35,704 nt of DNA from Alistipes sp. (GTDB lineage: Bacteria; Bacteroidota; Bacteroidia; Bacteroidales; Rikenellaceae), in the NCBI GenBank assembly GCA_017646625.1, contig JAGCMF010000012.1, positions 1-35,704 on the forward strand, read 5' to 3'. A program made the position numbers and the translations under genes. The notes beneath the pieces are model-generated. The model made no database searches, was not told where the DNA came from, and saw nothing but the letters and a program-made list of their open reading frames with translations. Positions 8,984-15,973 of the stretch are shown piece after piece; position 1 is the first letter of the stretch, and the number at the start of each line of letters is the position of its first letter.

Positions 8984-9619
8984 ATGGATAAGTTAGAACA
9001 GTACATCCTTGATAATACAAAGCCCGAGGAGGAGCTTATGCACCGCCTCGAGAGGGAGACATACCTGCGTGTGATTAATCCACGCATGATATCTGGTCAT
9101 CTTCAGGGTAAGCTCCTTGAGATGCTCGTTAGGATGATGCGCCCACGTCGTGTCCTGGAGATTGGTACCTTCACGGGTTACTCGGCGTTGAGCATTGCGC
9201 GTGGCCTTGATGATGATGCCATCCTCGACACTATAGAGGTGGATGATGAGCTTGAGGATATAGCAGCCAAGTATTTCGAGGCATCGGAGTATGGTCACCG
9301 CATACGTCAGCATGTAGGCTCCGCACTCGATGTAGTGCCTCGCCTCGGTGAGGTCTACGACATGGTGTTTATCGATGGCGACAAGAGAGAGTATCCTGCC
9401 TACTACGATATGCTTATGGATGGTGGCTATGTGCGTAGTGGCTCAATACTCATGGCGGATAATATATTGTGGTATGGTAAGGTTGCCGAGCCCGTGGCGC
9501 ATAATGATAAGCACACCGAGGCTATCGTAGCATTCAACCGCATGGTTAAGGATGATGTCCGTGTAGATAATGTTATTGTGCCTATACGTGATGGCATAAA
9601 CCTCATCCGTGTCAAGTAA
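8984..9619 (+). CDS. Class I SAM-dependent O-methyltransferase (TrmR/CCoAOMT-like)
   Basis: A 211-aa methyltransferase with SAM-binding motif I EIGTFTGYSALS (59-70), the acidic motif IEVDDE, and the metal-site region FIDGDKREYPAYYD followed by ADNILW, as in divalent-cation-dependent catechol/caffeoyl-CoA O-methyltransferases and in TrmR, which methylates 5-hydroxyuridine in tRNA. Which of these substrates it uses cannot be decided from sequence. It is the last gene of the dapB-lepB-yigZ-uvrA run and is followed by a strong terminator. Confidence 0.9.
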   Translation: MDKLEQYILDNTKPEEELMHRLERETYLRVINPRMISGHLQGKLLEMLVRMMRPRRVLEIGTFTGYSALSIARGLDDDAILDTIEVDDELEDIAAKYFEASEYGHRIRQHVGSALDVVPRLGEVYDMVFIDGDKREYPAYYDMLMDGGYVRSGSILMADNILWYGKVAEPVAHNDKHTEAIVAFNRMVKDDVRVDNVIVPIRDGINLIRVK

Positions 9620-9633
9620 ACTACTCTTTATAG

Positions 9634-9703
9634 TTTGTAAGTCTGAAGTTATAGACTACAAAAATGGGGTTGTCCGACGCTTGCGTTTGGCAGCCTCTTT
9701 TTT
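9634..9703 (+). terminator. Intrinsic terminator (two hairpins) ending the dapB-to-methyltransferase operon
   Basis: A first imperfect hairpin (9634-9644 with 9653-9662) is followed by a long GC-rich stem from 9666 to 9697 with a CTTG tetraloop, then T6 (9698-9703). The second stem-loop with its T-tract is a textbook Rho-independent terminator in the plus direction. Confidence 0.8.
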
Positions 9704-9707
9704 GTGT

Positions 9708-9745
9708 GATACTAAAATTGGTTGTGTTTGTGAAATTTTAGTATC
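9708..9745. promoter_or_regulatory. Perfect 12-bp inverted repeat overlapping a promoter
   Basis: GATACTAAAATT (9708-9719) is exactly repeated in inverted orientation as AATTTTAGTATC (9734-9745), separated by 14 bp. The right arm overlaps the TATCTTTG -7 element, so the palindrome covers the promoter of the broken maturase gene. It looks like an operator for a dimeric regulator, possibly left over from a sulfatase operon. Confidence 0.5.
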
Positions 9746-9749
9746 TTTG
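9742..9749 (+). promoter_or_regulatory. Promoter -7 element TATCTTTG for the broken maturase gene
   Basis: Exact TAnnTTTG match, with a TTG at 9718-9720 as a possible -33 element 21 bp upstream. The ATG at 9754 is only 4 bp downstream, so the original mRNA would be leaderless or nearly so. Confidence 0.55.
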
Positions 9750-9753
9750 TGAT

Positions 9754-10002
9754 ATGAGTAGATTTGATGGGGTAGAGTTGGTGTATGGCCAACCGATGTA
9801 TATGATGGCCAAACCTGTGGGTGCAGCCTGCAACCTGCGGTGTAGTTACTGCTACTATGCCGAGAAGCGAGAGTTGTATGATAGCCCCTCGCAGTTGATG
9901 AGTGATGATACCCTTGAACTCTTCATTCGGGAGTATATAGAGTCGCAGACCACCCCGATATTGTGCGACGTATGGTGGAGATTGCTCACTCACAACATAT
10001 AG
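9754..10002 (+). pseudogene. Truncated anaerobic sulfatase-maturating enzyme (5' fragment)
   Basis: Anaerobic sulfatase-maturating enzymes are radical-SAM proteins of about 400 aa that convert an active-site Cys or Ser of sulfatases to formylglycine. Here only the N-terminus survives: GQPMYMMAKPVGAACNLRCSY-type sequence with the cluster motif C-x3-C-x2-C (C26, C30, C33) and an aromatic Y after it. Homology stops after TTP (about base 9957); the remaining codons (ILCDVWWRLLTHNI) are an out-of-frame reading of a sulfatase 3' end. The SPASM domain with its extra clusters is missing, so no activity is expected. Confidence 0.85.
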
Positions 10003-10043
10003 ATAGTCCCTACTTTAAGGTTACAATGCCACCTCTCGAATAG
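9951..10043 (+). pseudogene. Sulfatase C-terminal remnant fused out of frame
   Basis: Reading from 9951 in the frame different from the maturase gives HPDIVRRMVEIA, then HSQHIDSPYFKV, then TMPPLE and a TAG at 10041-10043. The HP-E/D-IV...M..I...AH..SP pattern is the usual last segment of type I sulfatases. No start or upstream part is present. I infer that an operon maturase-sulfatase lost everything between the maturase 5' end and the sulfatase 3' end. Identification rests on a short motif, so confidence is moderate. Confidence 0.6.
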
Positions 10044-10115
10044 CATCAATTAGACTTGTACATTTATTAACATCTATTTCGCGATAGTTATTCTCTGTGA
10101 TTATGCGTAAACAAA

Positions 10116-10150
10116 AAGTGAGAAGCAAGTTTATTTCTTGCTTCTCACTT
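10116..10150 (-). terminator. Intrinsic terminator belonging to the DUF2795 remnant
   Basis: A perfect 14-bp stem (10116-10129 with 10137-10150) with a 7-nt loop; on the minus strand it is followed by a T5 run (A-run at 10113-10117, partly inside the stem). Its position relative to the DUF2795 remnant matches that of the terminator behind the intact DUF2795 gene at 17951-17988. Confidence 0.7.
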
Positions 10151-10180
10151 GATTATCAGTGCGCCAACTGATAAAATCTC

Positions 10181-10207
10181 TTAATACTCCTCCTCATCGA
10201 AGTTGTT
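10181..10207 (-). pseudogene. Remnant of a second DUF2795 gene (last codons)
   Basis: The minus strand encodes NNFDEEEY and a stop at 10183-10181, matching the FFFDEEEY end of the intact gene at 18018-18239. The flanking DNA through the downstream terminator is also similar (shared TTGATTATCAGT and TCCTCATCGAAG blocks). Upstream codons (SIDIQLLS) are not homologous, so everything but the tail is gone. Confidence 0.6.
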
Positions 10208-10380
10208 AGATAGTAATTGTATATCAATACTTTAACTGCATTCTAACCTCCATTTTTCAAGTTTATAGATATTGTATTTTCCCCTACAATCACTTAAAGT
10301 GCTGATTTTGATGCCATAGATTGATACTAAAGGAGCATCAAAGGGTGTGCTGAAAGTCAAACAACACTACCCTATCTTAA

Positions 10381-12114
10381 TCAGCTCTTGAACTTATCAA
10401 GGAAGACGATGAGTGATATATCGCTGTCAGTGAGTCCAAACTTCTGGCGGAGGCGCGAGCGAGCAACATTGATACTGCCAATGCTCTGGTGCGTGATGTT
10501 GGCAATCTCCTTAGTCGAGAGGTTCATATGTATAAGCGTGCACAGTTTACGTTCATTCTTGGTGAGGTTGGGGTACTCCTTTAGCAGGTTCTCAAAGAAT
10601 ACATCGTTGTTATTCGCTAATGTCTTCTCCACCTCAGCCCAGTTATTGTTCGAGCCATGCTTCTTATTCAAGCGATGAATAATATGTCGCAGAGTGTTGC
10701 GCATCTCACGGTTATCGGATATATTAACTGTCTCGATAAGTTCCTCGGATAGCTTAGTCATATTATTCTGCTCTTCGTATTGTTGCAGCCGCTGAACCTT
10801 AATTATCTCGTTCTTATGGCGCAGTTCCTGCTCTGCCTTGATGCTAATGAGGCGGCTATTCTTACGCTGCATACGCCACAGTAGTAACGCAAGGATAGCA
10901 ATGGCTGCGACAAAACAGATAACACCGACATGTATATGCCTCAATAAGTCATTATACTCCTGATTTTGCTGCATCTCTCGTTGGTGTTGCTTCAGGCGCT
11001 CATCGGCCTGAGCAAGTTCCATATCGTTGATAAGCTTTGAGAGGTTAACTACATTCGAGGCATTGTGCTGACGCGTGTATGTCTCAGCAAAAGCCATAAG
11101 TGCCTCGTAGGCCTCCTTATATCGCCCCTCGTTAAAGTATGTGTCCTGAAGCAGAAAATAGGAGTGCACGTTTTTAGCATCGAAGTCATCTTGACCAAGC
11201 AACTCTATCGAGTGTTTCAAATTGACAATCGCCTCACTCGAGTCACCAACCATAAGGTTGTAGAAACCCAATGCCGAGTAGTAGTATCCCTCCTCCTTGA
11301 AGTTTGATAGCAGGGGCTTTGCACGCTCGAGGTATTCCAGTGACATCTCAAACTCTTCGTACGCCAACGACTGCATCGAGGCGTTGAGATATACGTTTAT
11401 TAACAGGTCGCTAAAACCATACTCCTTGCACAATGTCTCAGCCAATAGTGTAAGGTCGAGTGTCTCATCGTAGGACATCGAGTAGTTAAACCTATTGTTG
11501 AGGGCTCGCACCGTCTGATGCGCTTGCTCCCTACCCTCATAACTATCTGCTACGAGGTGATTGTACTCCATGGCGAGGTCTATGTCGTTATTATAGAAAT
11601 ACGTAACCTGTTCCAAAACAAGGTATGCCTCGCGCTCGGAGGTGACATCACTCAAACTTTTTGCTGACTTTAGGGCGCTGGTGCTATAGCTGAAGGCGTT
11701 ATGGTAGTCGCCATTGCGCAGGTAAATGCGAGCAAGAAGGGCATTAGTGCGTGTTATGCAGGGCTTATTGTCAAGCGCCTCATATATGCGAGCAGACTGC
11801 ACACGATACTCTAACGACTTGCTGTAGCTGTGGAGTGTAGTCTCGGTATATTCTGCCATAAAGTCGTAGAGCATAGCCACTTCCATGCTTGTAGCAAGGG
11901 TGTCGATGTCATTAACCAATCGCTTGGCATAGTAGTATGCTGAGTCGCGGTTGAGTTTATGTAATTGCTCGAAACACTCATAGTCCTCATGCTGCTGGCG
12001 TGAACTAAAATGCTGTGCCTGGCAGGGCTGTGCAATGGCCGTCGTAAGTGCAAAAAATAGTGCAATAACAACTCTATAGTATGTCGATTTATTGTAATAT
12101 TCTCTAAATATCAT
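10381..12114 (-). CDS. TPR membrane regulator with C-terminal LuxR-type HTH
   Basis: A 577-aa protein with signal peptide or anchor (residues 1-33), a periplasmic TPR array (about 45-385), one transmembrane helix (about 395-415), a cytosolic coiled coil (about 417-470) and a C-terminal HTH (LTKNERKLCTLI, then STKEIANITHQSIGSINVARSR, about 517-560). This layout is common in Bacteroidetes and is taken to sense something in the periplasm and bind DNA from the membrane, though ligands are mostly unknown. It has no kinase or receiver domain. It is divergent from a three-gene lipoprotein operon 156 bp away, the most likely target. The -7 TACATTTG at 12145-12152 supports the start. Confidence 0.85.
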   Translation of the reverse strand: MIFREYYNKSTYYRVVIALFFALTTAIAQPCQAQHFSSRQQHEDYECFEQLHKLNRDSAYYYAKRLVNDIDTLATSMEVAMLYDFMAEYTETTLHSYSKSLEYRVQSARIYEALDNKPCITRTNALLARIYLRNGDYHNAFSYSTSALKSAKSLSDVTSEREAYLVLEQVTYFYNNDIDLAMEYNHLVADSYEGREQAHQTVRALNNRFNYSMSYDETLDLTLLAETLCKEYGFSDLLINVYLNASMQSLAYEEFEMSLEYLERAKPLLSNFKEEGYYYSALGFYNLMVGDSSEAIVNLKHSIELLGQDDFDAKNVHSYFLLQDTYFNEGRYKEAYEALMAFAETYTRQHNASNVVNLSKLINDMELAQADERLKQHQREMQQNQEYNDLLRHIHVGVICFVAAIAILALLLWRMQRKNSRLISIKAEQELRHKNEIIKVQRLQQYEEQNNMTKLSEELIETVNISDNREMRNTLRHIIHRLNKKHGSNNNWAEVEKTLANNNDVFFENLLKEYPNLTKNERKLCTLIHMNLSTKEIANITHQSIGSINVARSRLRQKFGLTDSDISLIVFLDKFKS

Positions 12115-12144
12115 ATAATAAATGCTTTAAGTATTTTTGTAATA

Positions 12145-12152
12145 CAAATGTA
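12145..12152 (-). promoter_or_regulatory. Promoter -7 element TACATTTG for the TPR regulator
   Basis: Exact TAnnTTTG on the minus strand, 31 bp upstream of the regulator ATG at 12114. Confidence 0.5.
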
Positions 12153-12219
12153 ATATATTTTTTTTAAAATGTTATATTAAAATAACAGATATTTTTACAT
12201 GTTTTTCATTGATATTAGA

Positions 12220-12227
12220 TAATTTTG
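12220..12227 (+). promoter_or_regulatory. Promoter -7 element TAATTTTG for the lipoprotein operon
   Basis: Exact TAnnTTTG, 43 bp upstream of the first lipoprotein ATG, leaving a leader of about 36 nt. The divergent region (12115-12270) is very AT-rich, and regulator binding sites could lie between the two -7 elements. Confidence 0.55.
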
Positions 12228-12270
12228 TGTAAAGAAAAACCGAAAACTATAATTAAAACCTAAAACTTCT

Positions 12271-13629
12271 ATGAAAAAAGCTTTCATCTATCTAATGGCA
12301 CTTGTGACACTCGCTGCATGTGATAACACAGAGACTCCCAATGAGCCTCAGCCTACACCTCCAACTCCTACCGAGAACACAATCCAAATTGTGGTAGACG
12401 AGGCACGACTCACTGCATACCAAGTTATATATAGCATATACCCCGAGGATAAGGATGCATACTTCTATTGCGATGTAATGTCTAAGGCTCGTTTCGAGAG
12501 TACCGACATCAACGAGATAAGAGCGGAGTTCGACGAGGCTTTGCGCAACTACGCACAGATGACCGAAGCTACATACGAAGAGGTATGCGAGCAGATGCTA
12601 TTCAAGGGGGATCAGGAAGACTTCCTCAGCAACGCTGGCTACCGAGAGAATACCGACTTCGTAATCTACGCATTCTATTGGAAGGAGGGCGAACTCCAGG
12701 CAGAGGATGTATCAGTTACAGCGTTTCGCACCCCCGCGCACGTAGATTCTACAGAGAGTGTAGCAATCGAGTTCTCGGGTGTTGATCCATACGAGATGAC
12801 TGTTAAGTGTACTCCTTCAGCCGATGTAGATTGTTACTACTACTATTTTGCAGAGACTACAAAGGTCGAAAAGATGCTCTCTGACCTCGAAGATAATAAT
12901 GCCTATATCTCATACCATGCCATGAATGTAGGCATCAAGTACACCGGCGAGCAGACATTGACACAAAAGGGTCTTCAGCCCGAGACCTCATACACGGCCC
13001 TTGTAATGCTTATTGACAAGAGTGGTAATCGAGCACAGATTTCAGCCGTTGAGGCAACCGAGGCCGTTGAGCAGAATGTGCGCGTTGAGTCGGAGTTGTT
13101 CGAGAGTTTACTCGGTGAGTGGACAGGTGTTCAGACCATCATTGATGGTTATGCTGAGCCCGTAGTATCGGAGTTCACCGTAAACATCGTAGCTGAGGTT
13201 GAGGATTACGACTACAATTATCGCGACAACAATCAGCTTGTAGCATTGGTTGATGGTTGGTGCGGCATCGATTATTATAGCGTTACCGACCTTGTGGAGT
13301 ATGAGATTGAGAATCCTGAGTTGAAGTGGGGTCCCAAGTGGGTGTTCGATATCGCTGAGGGTGATGTCATCACGATGGATGGTCATGCGCGCCACTCGGT
13401 AGTTGGTTGGTTGTTCTTTGGCGACTGCTTTATGCTCACGGCAGACCCAGTAAACCTTGGTATAGAGGTTGACAACGACTTCAACGTAACAGTGTCTGAG
13501 GATGGCAACACGTTGACTATCTCTTCACCCATTGCCAACTACTACCCATCGTTGGTATACAACTTCGATGGATTTGGCTGGATGGCATACTACTATGGTG
13601 CATCGAACATCGTCCTTACACGCAAGTAA
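12271..13629 (+). CDS. Lipoprotein with Fn3-like modules (unknown function)
   Basis: Signal peptide with lipobox LAAC (C17), followed by an acidic/Pro-Thr linker. Residues about 40-155 and 160-265 are two related beta modules of the L.P.TsYta kind (PETSYTALVMLIDKSGN), resembling Fn3-like domains of Bacteroidales surface lipoproteins. The last 180 residues form a separate Trp/Tyr-rich beta domain (LLGEWTGVQTIIDGY...), reminiscent of small-molecule or lipocalin-like barrels, but I cannot assign it. No enzyme motif is seen. First gene of a three-lipoprotein operon (gaps 51 and 43 bp) divergent from the TPR regulator. Confidence 0.75.
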   Translation: MKKAFIYLMALVTLAACDNTETPNEPQPTPPTPTENTIQIVVDEARLTAYQVIYSIYPEDKDAYFYCDVMSKARFESTDINEIRAEFDEALRNYAQMTEATYEEVCEQMLFKGDQEDFLSNAGYRENTDFVIYAFYWKEGELQAEDVSVTAFRTPAHVDSTESVAIEFSGVDPYEMTVKCTPSADVDCYYYYFAETTKVEKMLSDLEDNNAYISYHAMNVGIKYTGEQTLTQKGLQPETSYTALVMLIDKSGNRAQISAVEATEAVEQNVRVESELFESLLGEWTGVQTIIDGYAEPVVSEFTVNIVAEVEDYDYNYRDNNQLVALVDGWCGIDYYSVTDLVEYEIENPELKWGPKWVFDIAEGDVITMDGHARHSVVGWLFFGDCFMLTADPVNLGIEVDNDFNVTVSEDGNTLTISSPIANYYPSLVYNFDGFGWMAYYYGASNIVLTRK

Positions 13630-13680
13630 TAACACTACACTATAACGGAAACATAAAATGAACTAAAATACCATAGAACT

Positions 13681-15930
13681 ATGAAAAAGCTTGCTTTACT
13701 TTGCTTGGCAACCCTTGGCTTTAGCCTTATGGGTTGTAACCCAGAACCTACACCTACTCCATCAGATGAGGCACAGCCCTCTATTACTTTGGAGAAGGGC
13801 TCGGAGAATGTTGACTATGTGACATTCACACTTACGACGACCAACGCCACCGAGGCATGCTACATGGTGCTTGAGGATGGTGCAGAGGCGCCCACGTTGG
13901 ATGCTATCATGACAGAGGGTGTTGCTGTCGAGCTTACAGAGGGCGAGGCAGAGGTTAAGGCCGACGGTCTCGAGGCTGATACCGAGTATATGGTTGTTGC
14001 AGCGGCTAAGAACGTAACAAAGGTTGCTGGTTCTAACACGCTATATGTTAAGACCACAGCTCAGGCAGAGGTTACGCTGGACGTTGAGCTTGTACAGGTG
14101 GCTCACACCTCTATCAACTTCCGTTTCACAGCCGAGAATGCTGAACGTGTAGCTTACCTCGTGCAGAATGCTACTAAGGAGGTTCCCGAGGCTTCGGAGG
14201 TGCTTCGCAAGGGTGATGAGGTAGATCCTGCATCTAAGGAGGCTGTCGAGGTTACCGACCTCGATCCCGTCAAGGATTACGTTTTGCTGGTAGCTGCAGA
14301 GGGGGCTGGCAAGACAACAATGGTTGAGTTGGCCTTCACAACCAAAGATGACCCATCAAACGTCATCGAGCACAACTACACCCGCGTCAAGGGTTCAAAG
14401 TATAGCTCAAACTACTACCTCATGTTCTCATACGAGGATGCTAACGAGGCTGATAACTTCGCTTACAACGAGAATACCCTGTGTCTCGACTTCTACGGCG
14501 ACCCCGAGAAGGATTATCTCCCCGCAGGTACTTACGAAGTTAAGGAGTCTACAGAGTGGCCTTGCCTCAATAGTATGCGTTACTCGACCTACGGCTACGA
14601 CAATGGAGTGTTGCTTAAGAGCGGTGCTGTGGTTGTATCTATTGACCCCGACACCAAGGCCTATACCTTCGATATCGACCTTCAGTTGAAGGATGGTCGC
14701 ACCTTGACAGCCAACTACACGGGAGACGTGGACAACATGCCCGTTGTTGACAAGGTTTTCGTGACCACTGACTACACTTCTGCCAAGGCTACAACGTCTG
14801 ACAGTGGCCTTACATGGGCGTTGACACTTGCTGACGATGCCGGCAATGCTGCACATCTCAACCTCACAAACGCATTCCAGGCTCCATATATCGTTAACAA
14901 CACCTACACCATCAGCACATCTGCCGAGGAGTTCAGTGCAAAGGCTTTGGCTGCTGAGGCTGGTCAGTTTGACAACGTAACATCAACTTTTGTTGTTGCA
15001 GGCGAGAACGGTGGCGAGTTTAAGTTCGCTACAGGTACGCTTACCGTAGACATCGACTGGGACACTAAGGAGTACCTCATATCGTTCTATGGCACACTCG
15101 AGAATGGCTACATCATCGAGTCTGAATATAAGGGCACCGTTGAGGGTTGCTCACTCGAGCAGTCTGAGGAGGTTATCGACGTTACGATGAACCGCGCATA
15201 CGCAAGCTCTTACGAGTCGGGAGCTAACTGGTATATCACCCTTGCACAGAACGGTGAGGACGACGTTGCAAACTACATGCTTAAGCTCGATGTATATTGC
15301 AAGCCATCACAGTTCCTTGCAGCAGGCGTATATCAGCTTGGCGTAGGTACCGGTGAGGGTTATCTCGGCGCAGATGCCACAACACTCACCGTGGCGGGTC
15401 AGGGTCAGTACAACTTCACTGAGGCACGCCTGACCGTTGAGACAAACCTCGCAGACAAGACCTACACTATGGTCGTATCGGGCCGAGTTCAGGATGGCCG
15501 CACATTCCTCATGTCTTATGTGGGCAAGGTCGATGGCATGGAGATAGTAGATGCGGAGGATACTCCCACTGACATCACATGGAGCACATTCTCTGCAAAA
15601 AAGTGGTACTCGGACAACTGGGAGCTCACGGTGAAGGACTCAACAGAGCAGTACACCATGGCCTTCGATATGCGCATTGGCAACTCGAGCATCAACTACA
15701 TCCCAACAAATGTCTACACCCTTGGTGAGTCGTATGTTGATACGATATATATCAACAACAACTACAGTTCGTTCAACGGCAACAAGAAGGCCTTTGAGAG
15801 TGTAACTCTTAATATCGAGTACATTGAGGCATCGCAGACCTACAACGTATCGTTCGAGGTTAAGCTCGTTGACGGCCGAGAGTTCAACGGCACTTACTCG
15901 GGTGCTATTGCAGGCAGCCCCGCAGCATAG
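13681..15930 (+). CDS. Large lipoprotein with four tandem beta modules (unknown function)
   Basis: Lipobox LMGC (C19), then two Fn3-like domains (about 35-125 and 128-224) and four tandem modules of about 120 aa (about 228-354, 357-497, 498-625, 627-746). Each module has a shared pattern: a short segment with Y-[LI]-x-A-G-x-Y near its middle, then a strand pair ending D-G-R-x-(L/F)-x-x-x-Y-x-G-x-(V/I). Examples are LKDGRTLTANYTGDV, VQDGRTFLMSYVGKV and LVDGREFNGTYSGAI. Aromatic-rich beta repeats suggest adhesion or ligand binding at the cell surface. No catalytic motif is seen. Middle gene of the operon. Confidence 0.75.
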   Translation: MKKLALLCLATLGFSLMGCNPEPTPTPSDEAQPSITLEKGSENVDYVTFTLTTTNATEACYMVLEDGAEAPTLDAIMTEGVAVELTEGEAEVKADGLEADTEYMVVAAAKNVTKVAGSNTLYVKTTAQAEVTLDVELVQVAHTSINFRFTAENAERVAYLVQNATKEVPEASEVLRKGDEVDPASKEAVEVTDLDPVKDYVLLVAAEGAGKTTMVELAFTTKDDPSNVIEHNYTRVKGSKYSSNYYLMFSYEDANEADNFAYNENTLCLDFYGDPEKDYLPAGTYEVKESTEWPCLNSMRYSTYGYDNGVLLKSGAVVVSIDPDTKAYTFDIDLQLKDGRTLTANYTGDVDNMPVVDKVFVTTDYTSAKATTSDSGLTWALTLADDAGNAAHLNLTNAFQAPYIVNNTYTISTSAEEFSAKALAAEAGQFDNVTSTFVVAGENGGEFKFATGTLTVDIDWDTKEYLISFYGTLENGYIIESEYKGTVEGCSLEQSEEVIDVTMNRAYASSYESGANWYITLAQNGEDDVANYMLKLDVYCKPSQFLAAGVYQLGVGTGEGYLGADATTLTVAGQGQYNFTEARLTVETNLADKTYTMVVSGRVQDGRTFLMSYVGKVDGMEIVDAEDTPTDITWSTFSAKKWYSDNWELTVKDSTEQYTMAFDMRIGNSSINYIPTNVYTLGESYVDTIYINNNYSSFNGNKKAFESVTLNIEYIEASQTYNVSFEVKLVDGREFNGTYSGAIAGSPAA

Positions 15931-15973
15931 CATACTTGAGGCTATTCGGTAAAATTAAACACGACAAATTTTT

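Larger units (their letters stand above)
10044..10380. other. AT-rich intergenic scar region
   Basis: No intact gene is visible. It holds the terminator at 10116-10150, the DUF2795 C-terminal remnant at 10181-10207, and a weak 8-bp hairpin (10307-10314 with 10335-10342) that could end the regulator transcript on the minus strand but lacks a good T-tract. Confidence 0.5.

Noticed and set aside
9708-9745. Invertible (phase-variable) promoter flanked by inverted repeats
   Set aside because: The arms are only 14 bp apart, too close for the known Bacteroides invertible promoters, whose repeats usually enclose about 100 bp or more; an operator is the simpler reading.
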